The notes under the pieces: model-generated
The model's input: the letters and a program-made list of their open reading frames with translations, nothing else
Databases searched by the model: none
What the model was told of the DNA's origin: nothing
Part shown: piece after piece, positions 35,040-46,313 of the stretch
Layout of the letters: each line of letters opens with the position of its first letter
How positions within the stretch are numbered: position 1 is the first letter of the stretch
Made by a program: the position numbers and the translations under genes
Assembly: GCA_964036665.1 (NCBI GenBank)
Contig: OZ038532.1
Location: 20,053,037 to 20,117,036, forward strand
Direction of reading: 5' to 3'
DNA length: 64,000 nucleotides
From: Gordius sp. MW1
Taxonomy: Eukaryota; Nematomorpha; Gordioida; Gordea; Gordiidae

Positions 35040-36060
35040 CCAGACTTGATAATGGTTGGATTAGGGAGTGGTGCACTAGGTTTTGTAGAAGAAACAATGG
35101 TAGGTTGGTTTAAATTTTGGTTCGGTGAGTGAGTGATTGTTTGGTTTGGGTGAATATGGGTCAACTGATGAATTCGGGTTATCAACCTTAGGCTCGAGGA
35201 AAGCTGGCTTTAATTGATCAATCGAGACAGTGTCTTTCCTTCCATTGGGGTCTATGATAAAAAATTTAGTATGCTTTTCAATCACTTTGAAAGGTCCATC
35301 ATAGGGGGGAACCAAGGCTTTGCGTAGCCGATCAGTCTTAATAAAAACATGGGTGGATGAAAATAAATTGTCGGAAATTTGTGGTTTGATGTTCGATGGT
35401 CTGGAAGGTGTAAATCGAAAATCATCGATCTGCTGTCGAAGGCGTTGTATGTATTCAGCAGCGTCAATGTCGCAATCCGATGGTTTTAAAAAGTCTCCTG
35501 GGAGTCGTAAAGAAGTACCGTAAACCAGCTCAGCGCTTGAACAGGCGAGGTCTTCCTTGACGGTGTTGCAAATCCCTAGGAGTACAAGGGGAATAAGTTC
35601 GGACCAACGGGTAACGTCACCTTTTGTCATGATTGAACTTTTGAGCTGTCGGTGAAATCGCTCTACCATCCCATTGGCTTGTGGATGGTAAGCTGTCGTA
35701 GTGGTATGATGATAACCTAGTAAAATAGATAATTGTTTAAAAAGGGTTGATTTGAATTGCAGTCCCCGGTCAGTGGTTAATGTCGCTGGAACACCAAAGT
35801 TGGCTATCCTGTTGCTAGACTTAGATGTTATTCCGCGTATCATGAAAAGGGCCTCTATTTGTACAAACCATAGGCGGGGATTTAAACGATTAAAAGGAGG
35901 CAATTTAAAAAACATAGCGTTCTTTGATTTAATTTGGGCGTCATCAATTAGGTCGGGATCCATTCACAAGGTTGCGTATAATAAGGGTTGGGTAGAATGG
36001 GTATAACAAGGTTGGGTAGAGGTTGGGTAGAAGGGTGCGTATAACAAGGATGGGTCACCA
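35040..36060 (-). mobile_element. Much reduced Gypsy remnant F (CsRN1-like)
   Basis: Minus-strand remnant. At its right edge is a primer-site-like TGGTGACCC (36052-36060), the type used by tRNA-Trp-primed Gypsy elements such as CsRN1 (family knowledge). Next comes a frame of about 295 codons holding only a gag-like start (LPPFNRLNPRLWFVQIEALF) and an integrase part (ATLTTDRGLQFKS, TAYHPQANGMVERFHRQLKS), ending in a proline-rich tail. Protease, RT and RNase H are not visible. LTRs are not resolved. The tandem repeat blocks on each side (32940-33215 and 36061-36480) might be part of them. Broken. Confidence 0.75.
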
Positions 36061-36480
36061 AATATAATAAATTGTAATAATATATAGTTTTCTATTCAAT
36101 GTGTTAACATGAAAGTCTATAGTCATACTAATACCTATATCATAAGTGTATAAACGTAAGTTTGTGTTAGTTAATGAATATATGCAAGCATATAATACAT
36201 TGTAATAATATATAGTTTTCTATGTCTATAGTCATACTAATACCTATATTATAAGTAGATAAACGTAAGTTTGTGGTTAGTTAATATATATGCAAGCATA
36301 TAATACACTGTAATAATATATAGATGCCTTAACATGAAAATGTCTATAGCCACACTAATACCTATATTATAAGTAGTTAAACGTAAGTTTGTGATTAGTT
36401 AATAAATATGTTCAAGCATATTTATAAATTGTAGCAATATATAGTTTTCCAATTTAACATAACGTCTATTGCCATAATAG
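36061..36480. repeat. Tandem repeat of about 118 bp, right block
   Basis: About three to four units sharing gcaagcatataatacattg, taataatatatagttttct, atagtcatactaatacct and aaacgtaagtttgtg. Same family as 32940-33215. Confidence 0.85.
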
Positions 36481-36584
36481 TAGTTTATGATTTATTCCTC
36501 AGATTCACTAGCTTCTATGAAGTCACTAGTGTCTCTTACATGGGATAGATTATTAGAAATATTATTGAATATAAGGATTGACGG

Positions 36585-37400
36585 CGAAGGGGGGTTCCAG
36601 GCAGAAATCGTGGAAATTGCACAAATTTGGCATTACTGTACCAACTACATATAGAGATTATGCTATAATATTATAAACAATGGGCTAAGAATTTACTTGG
36701 GCGCTGACTGCCTAGCTTGAGGGGTTCTAGGCAGAATTTGAGGAGATTGGACATTTTGTATTGCTGCACCAATGACATATACAGATGATGCTATAATATT
36801 ATAAACAATGAACTATGAATTTACTTGGGCAAGCTGACTGCCTAGCTTGGGGGGTTCCAGGCAGAAGTTGAGGAAATTGCGCATTTTGTATTGCTGTACC
36901 AACGACATATACAGATGATGCTATATTTATTATAAACAATGAATTATGAATATACTTGGGCAAGCTGTCTGCCTAGCTTGGAAGGTTCCAGGCAGAATTC
37001 GAAGACATTGTACACTTTGAATTGCTGCTCCAACAACATTTACAGATGATGGCATAAATGTAATAAACAATGAACTATGAATATACTTGGGCAAGCTGTC
37101 TGCCTAGCTTGGAAAGTTCTTGGCAGAATTCAAAGACATTGCACATTTTGCATTGCTGTCCCAACAACATTTACAAATGATGCTATATTATAAACAATGA
37201 ATTATGAATATACTTGGGCAAGCTGTCTGACTAGCTTGGAAAGTTCTAGGCAGAATTCGAGGACATTGCACACTTTGGATTGCTGCTCCAACAACATTTA
37301 TAGATGATGGCATAAATGTAATAAACAATGAACTATGAATATACTTAGACAAGCTGTCTGCTTAGCTTGAGGGGTTCCAAGCATAATCAGAATAAATGTT
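36585..37400. repeat. Tandem repeat of about 128 bp, six to seven units
   Basis: Each unit carries gcaagctgtctgcctagctt, ggttccaggcagaatt, ttgctgtaccaacgacat and ataaacaatgaactatgaa. The unit boundary gcctagctt recurs near 36710, 36842, 36972, 37102, 37230 and 37358. No reading frame runs through it. Confidence 0.92.
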
Positions 37401-37639
37401 CCAACAAGAGGAGATTGCACAATTGACAAATTAAAAAGTGAATTAAATCTGAAATGAACGGTAAATTGATGCTTCTGCACAGCCTCAAGATTTTCCAACG
37501 TCACAACGACCAATCAAATACACCCAAATATTTGCTCCAAGTAATGTCATAACACTAACATCATGGTCATAACACAATCAGCGTGTGTCATAACATAAAC
37601 GTTAGATAACTTATCAGAATCTGGTACATTAGGCGATTT

Positions 37640-38125
37640 TTCACTTCGCGATTCTTGAACACGTGACTGCAACATATTAGACTCTAAATCATTATGAAAA
37701 TTAAAAATTAAAAATATATAGCTTATATAAGATATAATACAATAAATATAATGCAATACATTATAATAAATAATATATAATAAAATAGATTTAATATAAT
37801 AGACTAAATGTAATACAATAAAATAAGGTAACACAGAACAATAAATAAAATATAAGTTATATAATAAATATAATGCAATAAATATAATGCAATAAATATT
37901 ATATAATCTATATAATACAATAAACAAATATTTATAATAAATAAAACATATAATATAATGCAAAACAATAATAATATAATTTATTTAATATAATACAATA
38001 AGATATATGTAATGCAATACAATAAATATAATACAATATTATAAATATAATACAATTTATTAATTATTATATAGTACAATACAATAATAATAATACAATG
38101 CATTAAATATTAAGAATACCATATA
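37640..38125. repeat. AT-rich microsatellite-like tract
   Basis: Degenerate repeats of the form ataatacaataaatataatg over about 480 bp. The reading frames here are artefacts of low complexity. Confidence 0.9.
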
Positions 38126-38173
38126 AGTCAAAAACATAGGTCACCATTATACCAGCCGAAGGAGGTGTGGAAA

Positions 38174-38330
38174 CATAGGCGTAGCCAGGTTTTAGAATAG
38201 GGGAGGGGGCGATAGTTGTTTAAGTTCATTTAAGGAGGGGCAAATACAATTTTTTTTTATTTTAACGGTTTTTGTATTAAAGAAAAGGATTTTATGCCTC
38301 AAAAAACAAAGGGTCAAGACTTTCTTGAGT
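38174..38330. mobile_element. hAT-type MITE of the GGGCGTAGCC family, one end
   Basis: Left end CATAGGCGTAGCCAGG followed by a G-rich patch. No opposite end found, so a truncated copy; the right limit is approximate. Confidence 0.5.
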
Positions 38331-39230
38331 TTGGACAAAACTCTTTTTTATGATACTTTTTATGCCAAATTTAAAAATTTATGAACTTATACCAACAAAT
38401 ATTTATAAACTGAGTATTTTAAACTTTACCCTTTCATCTAAAATAATTTAGGAAAACTTGTAGGAAATCTCATTTTTTACAAAATTTACTATTGAGCCTC
38501 ATAAAATTTTTTTTTAAGAATTTACATTTAAATTTTTTTCATATCTTTAATTCTAACCTTCTATCATGTATTTATATTGAAAAAAATTTAATTGAAGGCC
38601 AAAAATAAAAAATAATGGTTAAGAACAGTAGTAACTTTTTAACATTAAAAACATAGGGCCAAAATTCAATAAGTTCAGACATCTCATATTGATTGTAAGT
38701 CCAAAAATGCATAAATGATATATGTTATAAAAGTTTTAATTTAAATATTATATATTGAACATTTTACGTACATTTGTAGATAATAATTTGTTTAGTTCAG
38801 TAAAAGCAGGGATGAGTTTATAATATGCAAAGTATAAATTAAGTTAAAATTTATATTAAGCCAATGTATTAGCTAATCCTCTATGTATAGAAAAAGTTAT
38901 TACTTATTGTATATTAGAATGTAAACTTATATTTACTGATGAATTGAGATAGAGTTATAACTGTTTGTTATATAATTGTATGTGAATCACTTCCACATTA
39001 TCTTTTAAGTTTAAATATTATACCTTGCAATACTTCAAACAATCTGAATAACATAATGTCTTAAGGTCTGTTATTAATTTTCAATCTTAATATCTTTAGG
39101 ATCATCATGCACTACTTCAAATAACAATTGAATTTAAGTTATATACAAATCAAAGACAAGCTCTAAGTATACAAATTTATTTGATATAATGTTAAAAAAT
39201 AGTACATATTTAATGCAATGAATTCATATT
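38331..39230. other. Non-coding AT-rich spacer
   Basis: No gene, RNA or repeat end recognised. Lies within the span of the second inverted-repeat element copy. Confidence 0.4.
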
Positions 39231-39990
39231 TTTAACATTGACTAATCTAAAGATTTAAAAAATATGCACATAAAATAAGTTGAACATTGAACAGCTCCAG
39301 TTGGAAGATCAATGAATTGAGATTACTTGTGCTAAGGTAGCTAATATACATATAAAGTCACTTAGGCCCAAAATATGTGGTGTATCTAAAAGCTTTTTGG
39401 TACAAAATAAGTAGAATATTGTTTATCAACTGCAAGTTTTAAAAAAGGCATAATTATAATATAAACATATGTGCAAATGTGTCAAATAACCTTATTGGTT
39501 TTCATCACTATAAATTCATTGTTTTAACATTGACTAATCTAAAGATTTAAAAAATATGCACATAAATACGTTGAACATTGAACAGATTGAGTTGGAAGAA
39601 CTGTAAGTTTTAAAAAAGGCATAATTATAATATAAACATATGTGCAAATAACCTTATTGGTTTTCATCACTATGAATTTATTGTTTTAACATTGACTAAT
39701 CTAAAGATTTAAAAAATATGCACATAAAATACGTTGAACATTGAACAGATTGAGTTGGAAGATCAATGAATTGAGATTACTTCTAAGGTAGCTAAAATAC
39801 ATATAAATTCACTTAGGCCCAAAAATCTTACTTTTATGTGGTGCATCTTAAAGCTTTTTGGTACAAAATAAGTAGAATATTGTTTATGATTATTTAGTTT
39901 TAAAAAAGGCATAATTATTATATGTTACTTTTATGTGGTGCATCTTAAAGCTTTTTGGTACAAAATAAGTAGAATATATATGAACTGAAC
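39230..39990. repeat. Tandem duplications, unit about 150-300 bp
   Basis: Three partial units share ttgactaatctaaagattt, aaaaaatatgcacataaa, gttgaacattgaacag and ttggtacaaaataagtagaa with internal losses. Confidence 0.8.
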
Positions 39991-40169
39991 GTATGTGCAA
40001 ATGTGTCAAATAACCTTATTGGTTTTCATTACTTGGTTATCACTTGTATTTTTCTCCAGTTAAGCTCATTCTAGTCGCACATAAATCTGTAACCTAATTG
40101 GTTGTCGCCTAACAGGTCAGTCGTCCACTGTACAGAAGCGAACTTATCATTTTACAAGTGAAAGAAGGC

Positions 40170-41282
40170 AAAGAGAATATTTTATCAACGGTGTTATAGA
40201 TTATGGTATTGGTAAAAATGAGCAGAATTTCTTCACTTAGAGGAATCATTATAATGGCAAGGTATTCAGGTGTTTGTAAGCAAATTTTATGGAATGCTTT
40301 AGGATATTGTCATAATGGTGTTTTCACTAAACCCATAAGGACAAGACCTAAAAACCAGAGAAGATTGATGTAGTAATATTATATTTTTATTCATCACAAG
40401 TGATTACTTTGAATGTTATAGATGATTAAAATAAAAGACTTAGTTATGAATGCTAAAAAACATATTCTTAGAGGAATCATTATAGTGGCAAGGTATTGAG
40501 GTGTTTGTAAGCAAATATAGAATGCTTTAGGATATTGTCATAATGGTGTTTTCACTAAACCCAAAAGGACAAGACCTAAAAATCAGAGAAGATTGATGTA
40601 GGCCCTAATATTATATTTTTATTCATCACAAGTGATAACTTTGAATGTTTGATTAAAGTAAAAGACTTAGTTATGAATGCTAAAAAACATATTCTTAGAG
40701 GAATCATTATAGTGGCAAGGTATTGAGGTGTTTGTAAGCAAATTTTATAGAATGCTTTTTTAGGATATTGTCATATAGATGATTAAAATAAAAGACTTAA
40801 AAAGTTATGAATGCTAAAAAACATATTCTTAGAGGAATCATTATATTGGCAAGGTATTGAGGTGTTTGTAAGCAAATTTTATAGAATGCTTTTTTAGGAT
40901 AAGGTCATATAGATGATTAAAATAAAAGACTTAAAAAGTTATGAATGTTAAAAAACATATTCTTAGAGGAATTATTATAATGGCAAGATTGAGGTGTTTG
41001 TAAGCAAATTTTATAGAATGCTTTTTTAGGATAATGTCATATAGATGATTAAAATAAAAGACTTAAAAAGTTATGAATGCAAAAAAACATATTCTTAGAG
41101 GAATCATTATAATGGCAAGATTGAGGTGTTTGTAAGCAAATTTTATAGATGCTTTTTTAAGATATTGTCATATAGATGATTAAAATAAAAGACTTAAAAA
41201 GTTATGAATGCTAAAAAACATATTCTTAGAGGAATCATTATAATGGCAAGGTATTGAGGTGTTTGTAAGCAAATTTTGAATG
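40170..41282. repeat. Minisatellite, about 125-190 bp unit, seven to eight copies
   Basis: Units share ttcttagaggaatcattata, tggcaaggtattgaggtg, tttgtaagcaaattttatag and gacttaaaaagttatgaatg. Lengths vary because the inner part (tttcactaaacccataagg) is present only in the leftmost units. Copy 1 of the element holds a single trace at 16069-16140, so the array expanded in this copy. Confidence 0.9.
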
Positions 41283-42745
41283 ATTTTTTATTTTTAATCA
41301 TCTAAGGTGCATATTGTAAATAATTGCTCAAAGACCTTTTCCATAAAGATTAAATTATTTTTAACTGTTCTGTTTCTTACCTCCTCCAGATCCTCTGCTA
41401 TAACACAATGTAAAATTATGAATGTTTATAAGAATAACTACACATATAATTACAAGCATATTTAAGGTTGAGATAGTAATAGGTTTATGAGAATTTTGAT
41501 AAGCCACTGCCTACACAGATAATATAAAGTTGTCCATGATATTAAGCATTTTGTTTCCATGTTTTAGGTATAAAATTACAATTGTTTTAATAATCAGTTT
41601 CAGTTTTTAATATAAAACTATATATATATATAATTTTTAATATTTAATTCATAAAAAAACTAATACATTTTTATTTATAATTTTAGGTACAATTAAATTT
41701 AAAATGATTCTTCATATGTTAAAAGTTTGAGATGCAATTGTATAATTTTAATTATTCATAGACCTTGTGATTCGAGGAAATTCCTAGGTTTTGCATTCCT
41801 TAAAGGGGATGGTGAAAAATGATTATTGGTGCATTTATAAAATTGTTTTATGCTAATCAAGTGCCCCTAATGAAATATTAACCCTTGTCAAAAAATGTTT
41901 AGAATGCCACAGAATATATAAGAATTCTTGGAAGGGGTGTAGGATGAACCCGCACTTTGGAAGCCAAGAAGGGTTAATTTCATTTTAACATATTAGATAT
42001 TGAACTTATATCATTTAAATTAATTTTATTCAATCCATTTTTTTGGCTCACAATTACGCCCCCCCCCTTATGATGAACATTTGACAAAGTAGTGTTCATT
42101 ATGTGAGTTGTATTTTAAAATCCGCTATTCAAGGAGCTCCAGAGAAAGAATGAAAATAGTGGATCCTTGGAAATCCGAGGGTACTCTTGTAAAAGTAATG
42201 TTTTATATAACTCATATTTGTTTATCTATATTTAGTTCCCTAAAATCAATTAAACTGTGGCTTGAGAGACAATTATTTAACATCAATTTATTGTTATTAT
42301 GAAACCATTATTATATAGCTGATTATAATCAATATATTACATATGACGAAATTTATAGTGACTGTTCATATGTTTTAAGTTTGAGATGCAATTTAAGATA
42401 AATTGATGTAAAACTTAATACATAATTATAAGTTATTATAAAAAAAATATTAAATAATTATATAACAAACTAATATATATTTACTCATTTGTATTTAGTA
42501 CTATCTAATATTAAGTTAACTACTCATGTGTTATAGATTTGAGAGGTAACTATTTAATATGAAATCATTGCTATTAAAAACCTTTTCTATATAGCTAATT
42601 ATTATATATTTACTATAATATTAATTAAATTTTTACATACAATTATTTTTAAATATTAATTTTATGCGTTAGATATATTGTCTAATTTGTTAATGGTGTC
42701 TAGAGGATAAAATATCTTGATGTTGCACATGATTCATTAGATTCA
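41283..42745 (+). repeat. 1.4-kb block shared with 16220-17590
   Basis: Direct-orientation partner of the block in copy 1, with about 170 bp of extra sequence near 41852-42025. Confidence 0.85.
41882..41973. mobile_element. Possible 92-bp piggyBac-type MITE
   Basis: CCCTTGTCAAAA on the left and GAAGGG on the right, each bordered by TTAA (41878-41881 and 41974-41977), the target used by piggyBac elements. It lies inside sequence absent from copy 1. The absent stretch is wider than these ends, so the call is tentative. Confidence 0.35.
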
Positions 42746-43083
42746 CTATTATGATCAATTTTTCCACTTCTGGCCAAAAGAACTAATGCTTAAACCAATC
42801 ATACAATAAATTTGCGCCCGTACGACATAACATATAAACTTCGAAAACCAATCATATTATTGCTCGAATTATATATTTTAATATTTCGTTTCAATTAAAA
42901 CCAATAATCTCCGAGGTGGATAATGTGAATGATACAACGTGTTCTGATCTACCTATCCGCTTCTGCTCATCTCGATTAAAACGCAGCTCAACTAGGGTTA
43001 TGCGACATATAATCTAAAATGAAATTGCCAATGCAATACTGCGCCATGTAATAAAACGAATTATATTATCGCACATTTTTCCG
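42746..43083. other. Non-coding, nothing recognised
   Basis: Slightly richer in GC than its surroundings. No exon or element end could be supported. Confidence 0.4.
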
Positions 43084-43104
43084 GTGCCGTTTGCTAATAT
43101 GAGA

Positions 43105-43480
43105 CCTTCAAGTACTGTATTTTATATTTTTGATGTTATAGAATGTTTAGGTCAAACATCTTCTGCTATCAGGCCGAGCCCTCTACCAAACATTCTAACT
43201 CAACCACCTTTTAGGGTCTCTGGGGGTTTCATATTCAGAAATCCCTTACCTTCAAGTACAGTATATCTTATTTTTGATGTTATAGAATGTTTAGGTCAAA
43301 CATCTTCTGCTATCATGCCGAGCCCTCTACCAAACATTCTAACTCAACCACCTTTTAGGGTCTCTGGGGGTTTCATAATCAGAAATCCCTTACCTTCAAG
43401 TACAGTATATCTTATTTTTGATGTTATAGATTGTTTAGGTCAAACTTCTGGTGCAATCATGTCAATCAACTCCTGTACCT
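43105..43480. repeat. 144-bp tandem repeat, about 2.6 units, open in one frame
   Basis: Units start ccttcaagtac at 43105, 43249 and 43393, a period of exactly 144 bp. Units 1 and 2 are nearly identical. Because 144 is a multiple of three, one plus-strand frame stays open for 160 codons (43084-43566) with a 48-residue repeat containing IFDVIECLGQTSSAI and PNILTQPPFRVSGGF. I do not recognise a protein family. It may be a plain satellite that happens to be open. Confidence 0.85.
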
Positions 43481-43566
43481 TGTACATATTTGCTATATTT
43501 CAAATAAAGTTGTTTAATTTATCCCAAAAAATGTGTTTTATGCTTAAGGTTTATATATTTATTTGA

Positions 43567-44150
43567 TCTGTTTTATATTTTATGAATTTTATTTAGCTTT
43601 AAATTCTTTTAATAATTATTTATTATCTAACTAATTAATGAATGATCCCTTTATAATTATATAAGACAATTTTATTTTTTTGTTGTCATACTAATAAAAT
43701 AACCATATTTCTTTTACAGTTTTAAAATATAAAGTTAAAAATTAAGTAATTATTTTTGCATTAGCTACTTATTTGTTTAAACCTTATTACTTTGTTATGA
43801 TATGGCCTGTTTTATAATTTCATATATAATATTTTTTTGGGCAGCAGTTTAAATTTCAATAATGCAAACCTTACATTAAATTATTATATTAAAATATGTA
43901 AAAGGTGCCCTTTTAACAAAAGTTAAAGTGCTTTTAAGGATAATTAAGCAATTAACACTTTTTACTATTACTATGAGCTGTGTTATCACAATGCACACAA
44001 CTATGCATATTGTTAAGTCACATGGTAATTTGTTGATTTTTTTACCTTAATGATTTTTAAATCATATTAAGTAATATAATTAACCGTTTATTAAGGCTAG
44101 ATATAATCATTTAGTGTCCTAGTAATCATGTAAAATATTGAAGTATAAAT
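43567..44150. other. Non-coding AT-rich spacer
   Basis: No gene or repeat end recognised. Confidence 0.4.
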
Positions 44151-44153
44151 CAA

Positions 44154-44272
44154 AATGTTGAGACTAGATATAGGGTTGAAAGGTAGTTTATTATTTGTGC
44201 TTTGCCCCTTCAAAATGTTGAGACTAGATATAGGGTTGAAAGGTAATTTGTTATTTGTGCTTTGTCCCTTAA
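44154..44272. repeat. 60-bp tandem duplication, two units
   Basis: Both units read aatgttgagactagatata, gggttgaaaggta and tttgtgctttg with few differences. Confidence 0.9.
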
Positions 44273-44465
44273 TAATTTGAAAGCAAAGTACCACTTTAGA
44301 AAATATTTTAAATTTACATTTTGCCTATATACATAATAATATAATAAAAGAACAATGTGACTTTACAACATTTAATAACTCACCTTAATGATAATTTAAA
44401 CAACTTATAAAAATCTTGTGCGTAATAAGGCCAATGATTATATTTGGAAAGCTAGAGTCTTGTGA

Positions 44466-44640
44466 CATAGGCGTAGCCAGGATTGCTTCAAGGGAGGGAT
44501 TTTCACTAATTAGGGGGGGGGGTCAATTTTGTGACAAAGAATTTTGATTAAACAAAAACTAATTAAAATTATATAAATTTAATATATGTGATGGGTATTT
44601 GGTGAAAAATATCTTCAGAGACGCAAATTGCTAAGAGCTC
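44466..44640. mobile_element. hAT-type MITE of the GGGCGTAGCC family, one end
   Basis: CATAGGCGTAGCCAGGATTG followed by a G run. No opposite end found; right limit approximate. Confidence 0.5.
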
Positions 44641-45794
44641 CTTCCAATTTTTCACATGTTGAAAATGCTCAATATTAATCATAAATATGTTAGTCTTAAA
44701 CAGAATTTTATATCTTCCAACAAGTAACGCACCGTTAAGTTTTCACTAGTAGCACTTGAAACTGAATAAAACCATTTATGATAACTTGAAGCTGAATAAA
44801 ACCATTTATGATAATTAAAACTCTATACAAGGTTAATTTTATATAACTAAATATACCTATTTTAGGTAATTTTTCATGATCCTCTTTATTAAAAAATAAA
44901 AACTTTTCAAATCCTGTCATTTATAAATGACAAGATCTATAAATAAATATTTATGCGTTCATTTAACATTGATTTTAATGTCCCACCTCTTTTAGACAGT
45001 ATATAAACAAGCACTAACGCTTAAAAAATCATTTATATTAATTTATTACGACACTCTTCTTTTCTTTACTCTCATCTCTATAAATTCTTATATAGATTAC
45101 CTTCCCCTCTCCTCAAAAAACTATTACTGCACATTGTATGAATTAAAGAATATCAAATAGGTAGTAAGTTTGTTCCATGTAGTGTATGTAATATTTAATA
45201 ACTAAACACATTAAAAAGTATAAGCCTTTTTTTAATATTCATATCTTTTTTATATATTCGTAATAGTACATATATTATATATACATATATGAATATGAAA
45301 ACTGAATTACAATTGGTAATTTTTTTGCTAATAACAAATCTTATATAAAATTTAATTCATTCGCTTGCTAATCTATATCGTATTATATTGACAATTTAAA
45401 ATGTATAAATATATAATGAAATAACATTAGCACATTTAGTTATTAAAAAAATGCCAATTATTATATGATTTAAATAATTTCACCTATAACTTACTTTATT
45501 ATAATTTTACATGATTTAAATAATTTCACCTATTATTATAATTAAGAAATATTTTATAATATCTATTTCTTATAACCTTACTATATAATGCATTACTTTA
45601 TTCAATTATATTTTTCACTTTAAATATCTAAGATGGATGTCTTATTTGTGTCCTTTAAGTGGGCTGCGTTTAATTGAGTTGAGCTGGATTCCTACCTATC
45701 TCTTTAGTATATGAAAAAAGTTGATTAAATTGTATAATTTCAAATTGGAATTAATTAATAAATTGGCGTTTATTAATTTTTTAAAGAAGATAAT
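44641..45794. other. Non-coding AT-rich spacer
   Basis: No gene recognised. A duplicated aaaaccatttatgataa unit occurs near 44770-44815 and a duplicated atgatttaaataatttcacc near 45464 and 45511. Confidence 0.4.
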
Positions 45795-45981
45795 ATAAAC
45801 CCCATAGCAGTCCCGCAATTAACATAAAAATACATTAGCGCCATCTATAGGCAATTTTAATTATAACAAAATAAATATTATCTACCTTAATCACAAGGCT
45901 TATTTCCTAACAATGGGGTTAATCTAATTTGGCCTTTTATATACGCAATCTCGCTTAGAATGCGTTTAGAAAATTAATTAT

Positions 45982-46024
45982 GGCATACTGATGAGCTCTT
46001 ATAAGAGCGAAAACGTTATATGTT
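45982..46024 (+). ncRNA. Hammerhead ribozyme motif, copy 1
   Basis: The motif has the hammerhead core in order. The stem I strand GGCATA is followed by CTGATGA (45988-45994), then stem II GCTCTTATAAGAGC (five pairs, four-base loop) and GAAA (46009-46012). A very short helix III region ACGTT follows, then A at the cleavage position (46018), then TATGTT pairing back to GGCATA. Helix III is the palindrome AACGTT, too short to fold alone but able to pair between two molecules, as in dimeric hammerheads known from newt satellite RNA and some retroelements. Not folded computationally. Confidence 0.7.
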
Positions 46025-46270
46025 CAATTTCGAGTCACATGCTAAAAAAGAGAGGGATTTATATATTTTGAAATTTTGTTGAAATAAAGATTTATAATAC
46101 GATTCCGGTTGGGGTTTTTATAAAGAGGGCCCGATTTACGACGGGTGGAAACCGCGAATCAAATAAGAATAACTCTAATTTATATGTCATCTAGGACACA
46201 TTTTAAATTAGAGACTAATTTGACTAAATCATCCCTATCTCTTTTAGAATGTGACTTGAAAATAAAAACA

Positions 46271-46313
46271 GACATATAACGTTTTCGCTCTTATTGGAGC
46301 TCATCAGTATGCC
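46271..46313 (-). ncRNA. Hammerhead ribozyme motif, copy 2
   Basis: The same 43-nt layout on the opposite strand: GGCATA, CTGATGA (46301-46307), stem II GCTCCAATAAGAGC (four pairs, six-base loop), GAAA (46283-46286), ACGTT, A, then TATGTC. Stem I here is GGCATA with TATGTC, six pairs with one wobble. The core is unchanged while the stem II loop differs from copy 1, which is what selection on a ribozyme would give. Further out, ATGTGACT and AGTCACAT can lengthen stem I. Confidence 0.72.

Larger units (their letters stand above)
37473..42745 (+). mobile_element. Inverted-repeat element family, copy 2 (5.3 kb, ends missing)
   Basis: Matches the 3.17-kb element in order at several places: 37473-37615 with 14936-15075 (cacagcctcaagattttcc, agcgtgtgtcataacata), 40298-40355 with 16069-16135, and 41283-42745 with 16220-17590. 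The terminal repeats of copy 1 are absent here. The extra length comes from an AT-rich microsatellite, tandem repeats at 39.2-40.0 kb and a minisatellite at 40.2-41.28 kb. Non-coding. Confidence 0.75.

Noticed and set aside
37547-37963. Hydrophobic minus-strand frame rich in I, Y and L
   Set aside because: It is a translation of an AT microsatellite (ataatacaataaa type), so the membrane-protein look is an artefact.
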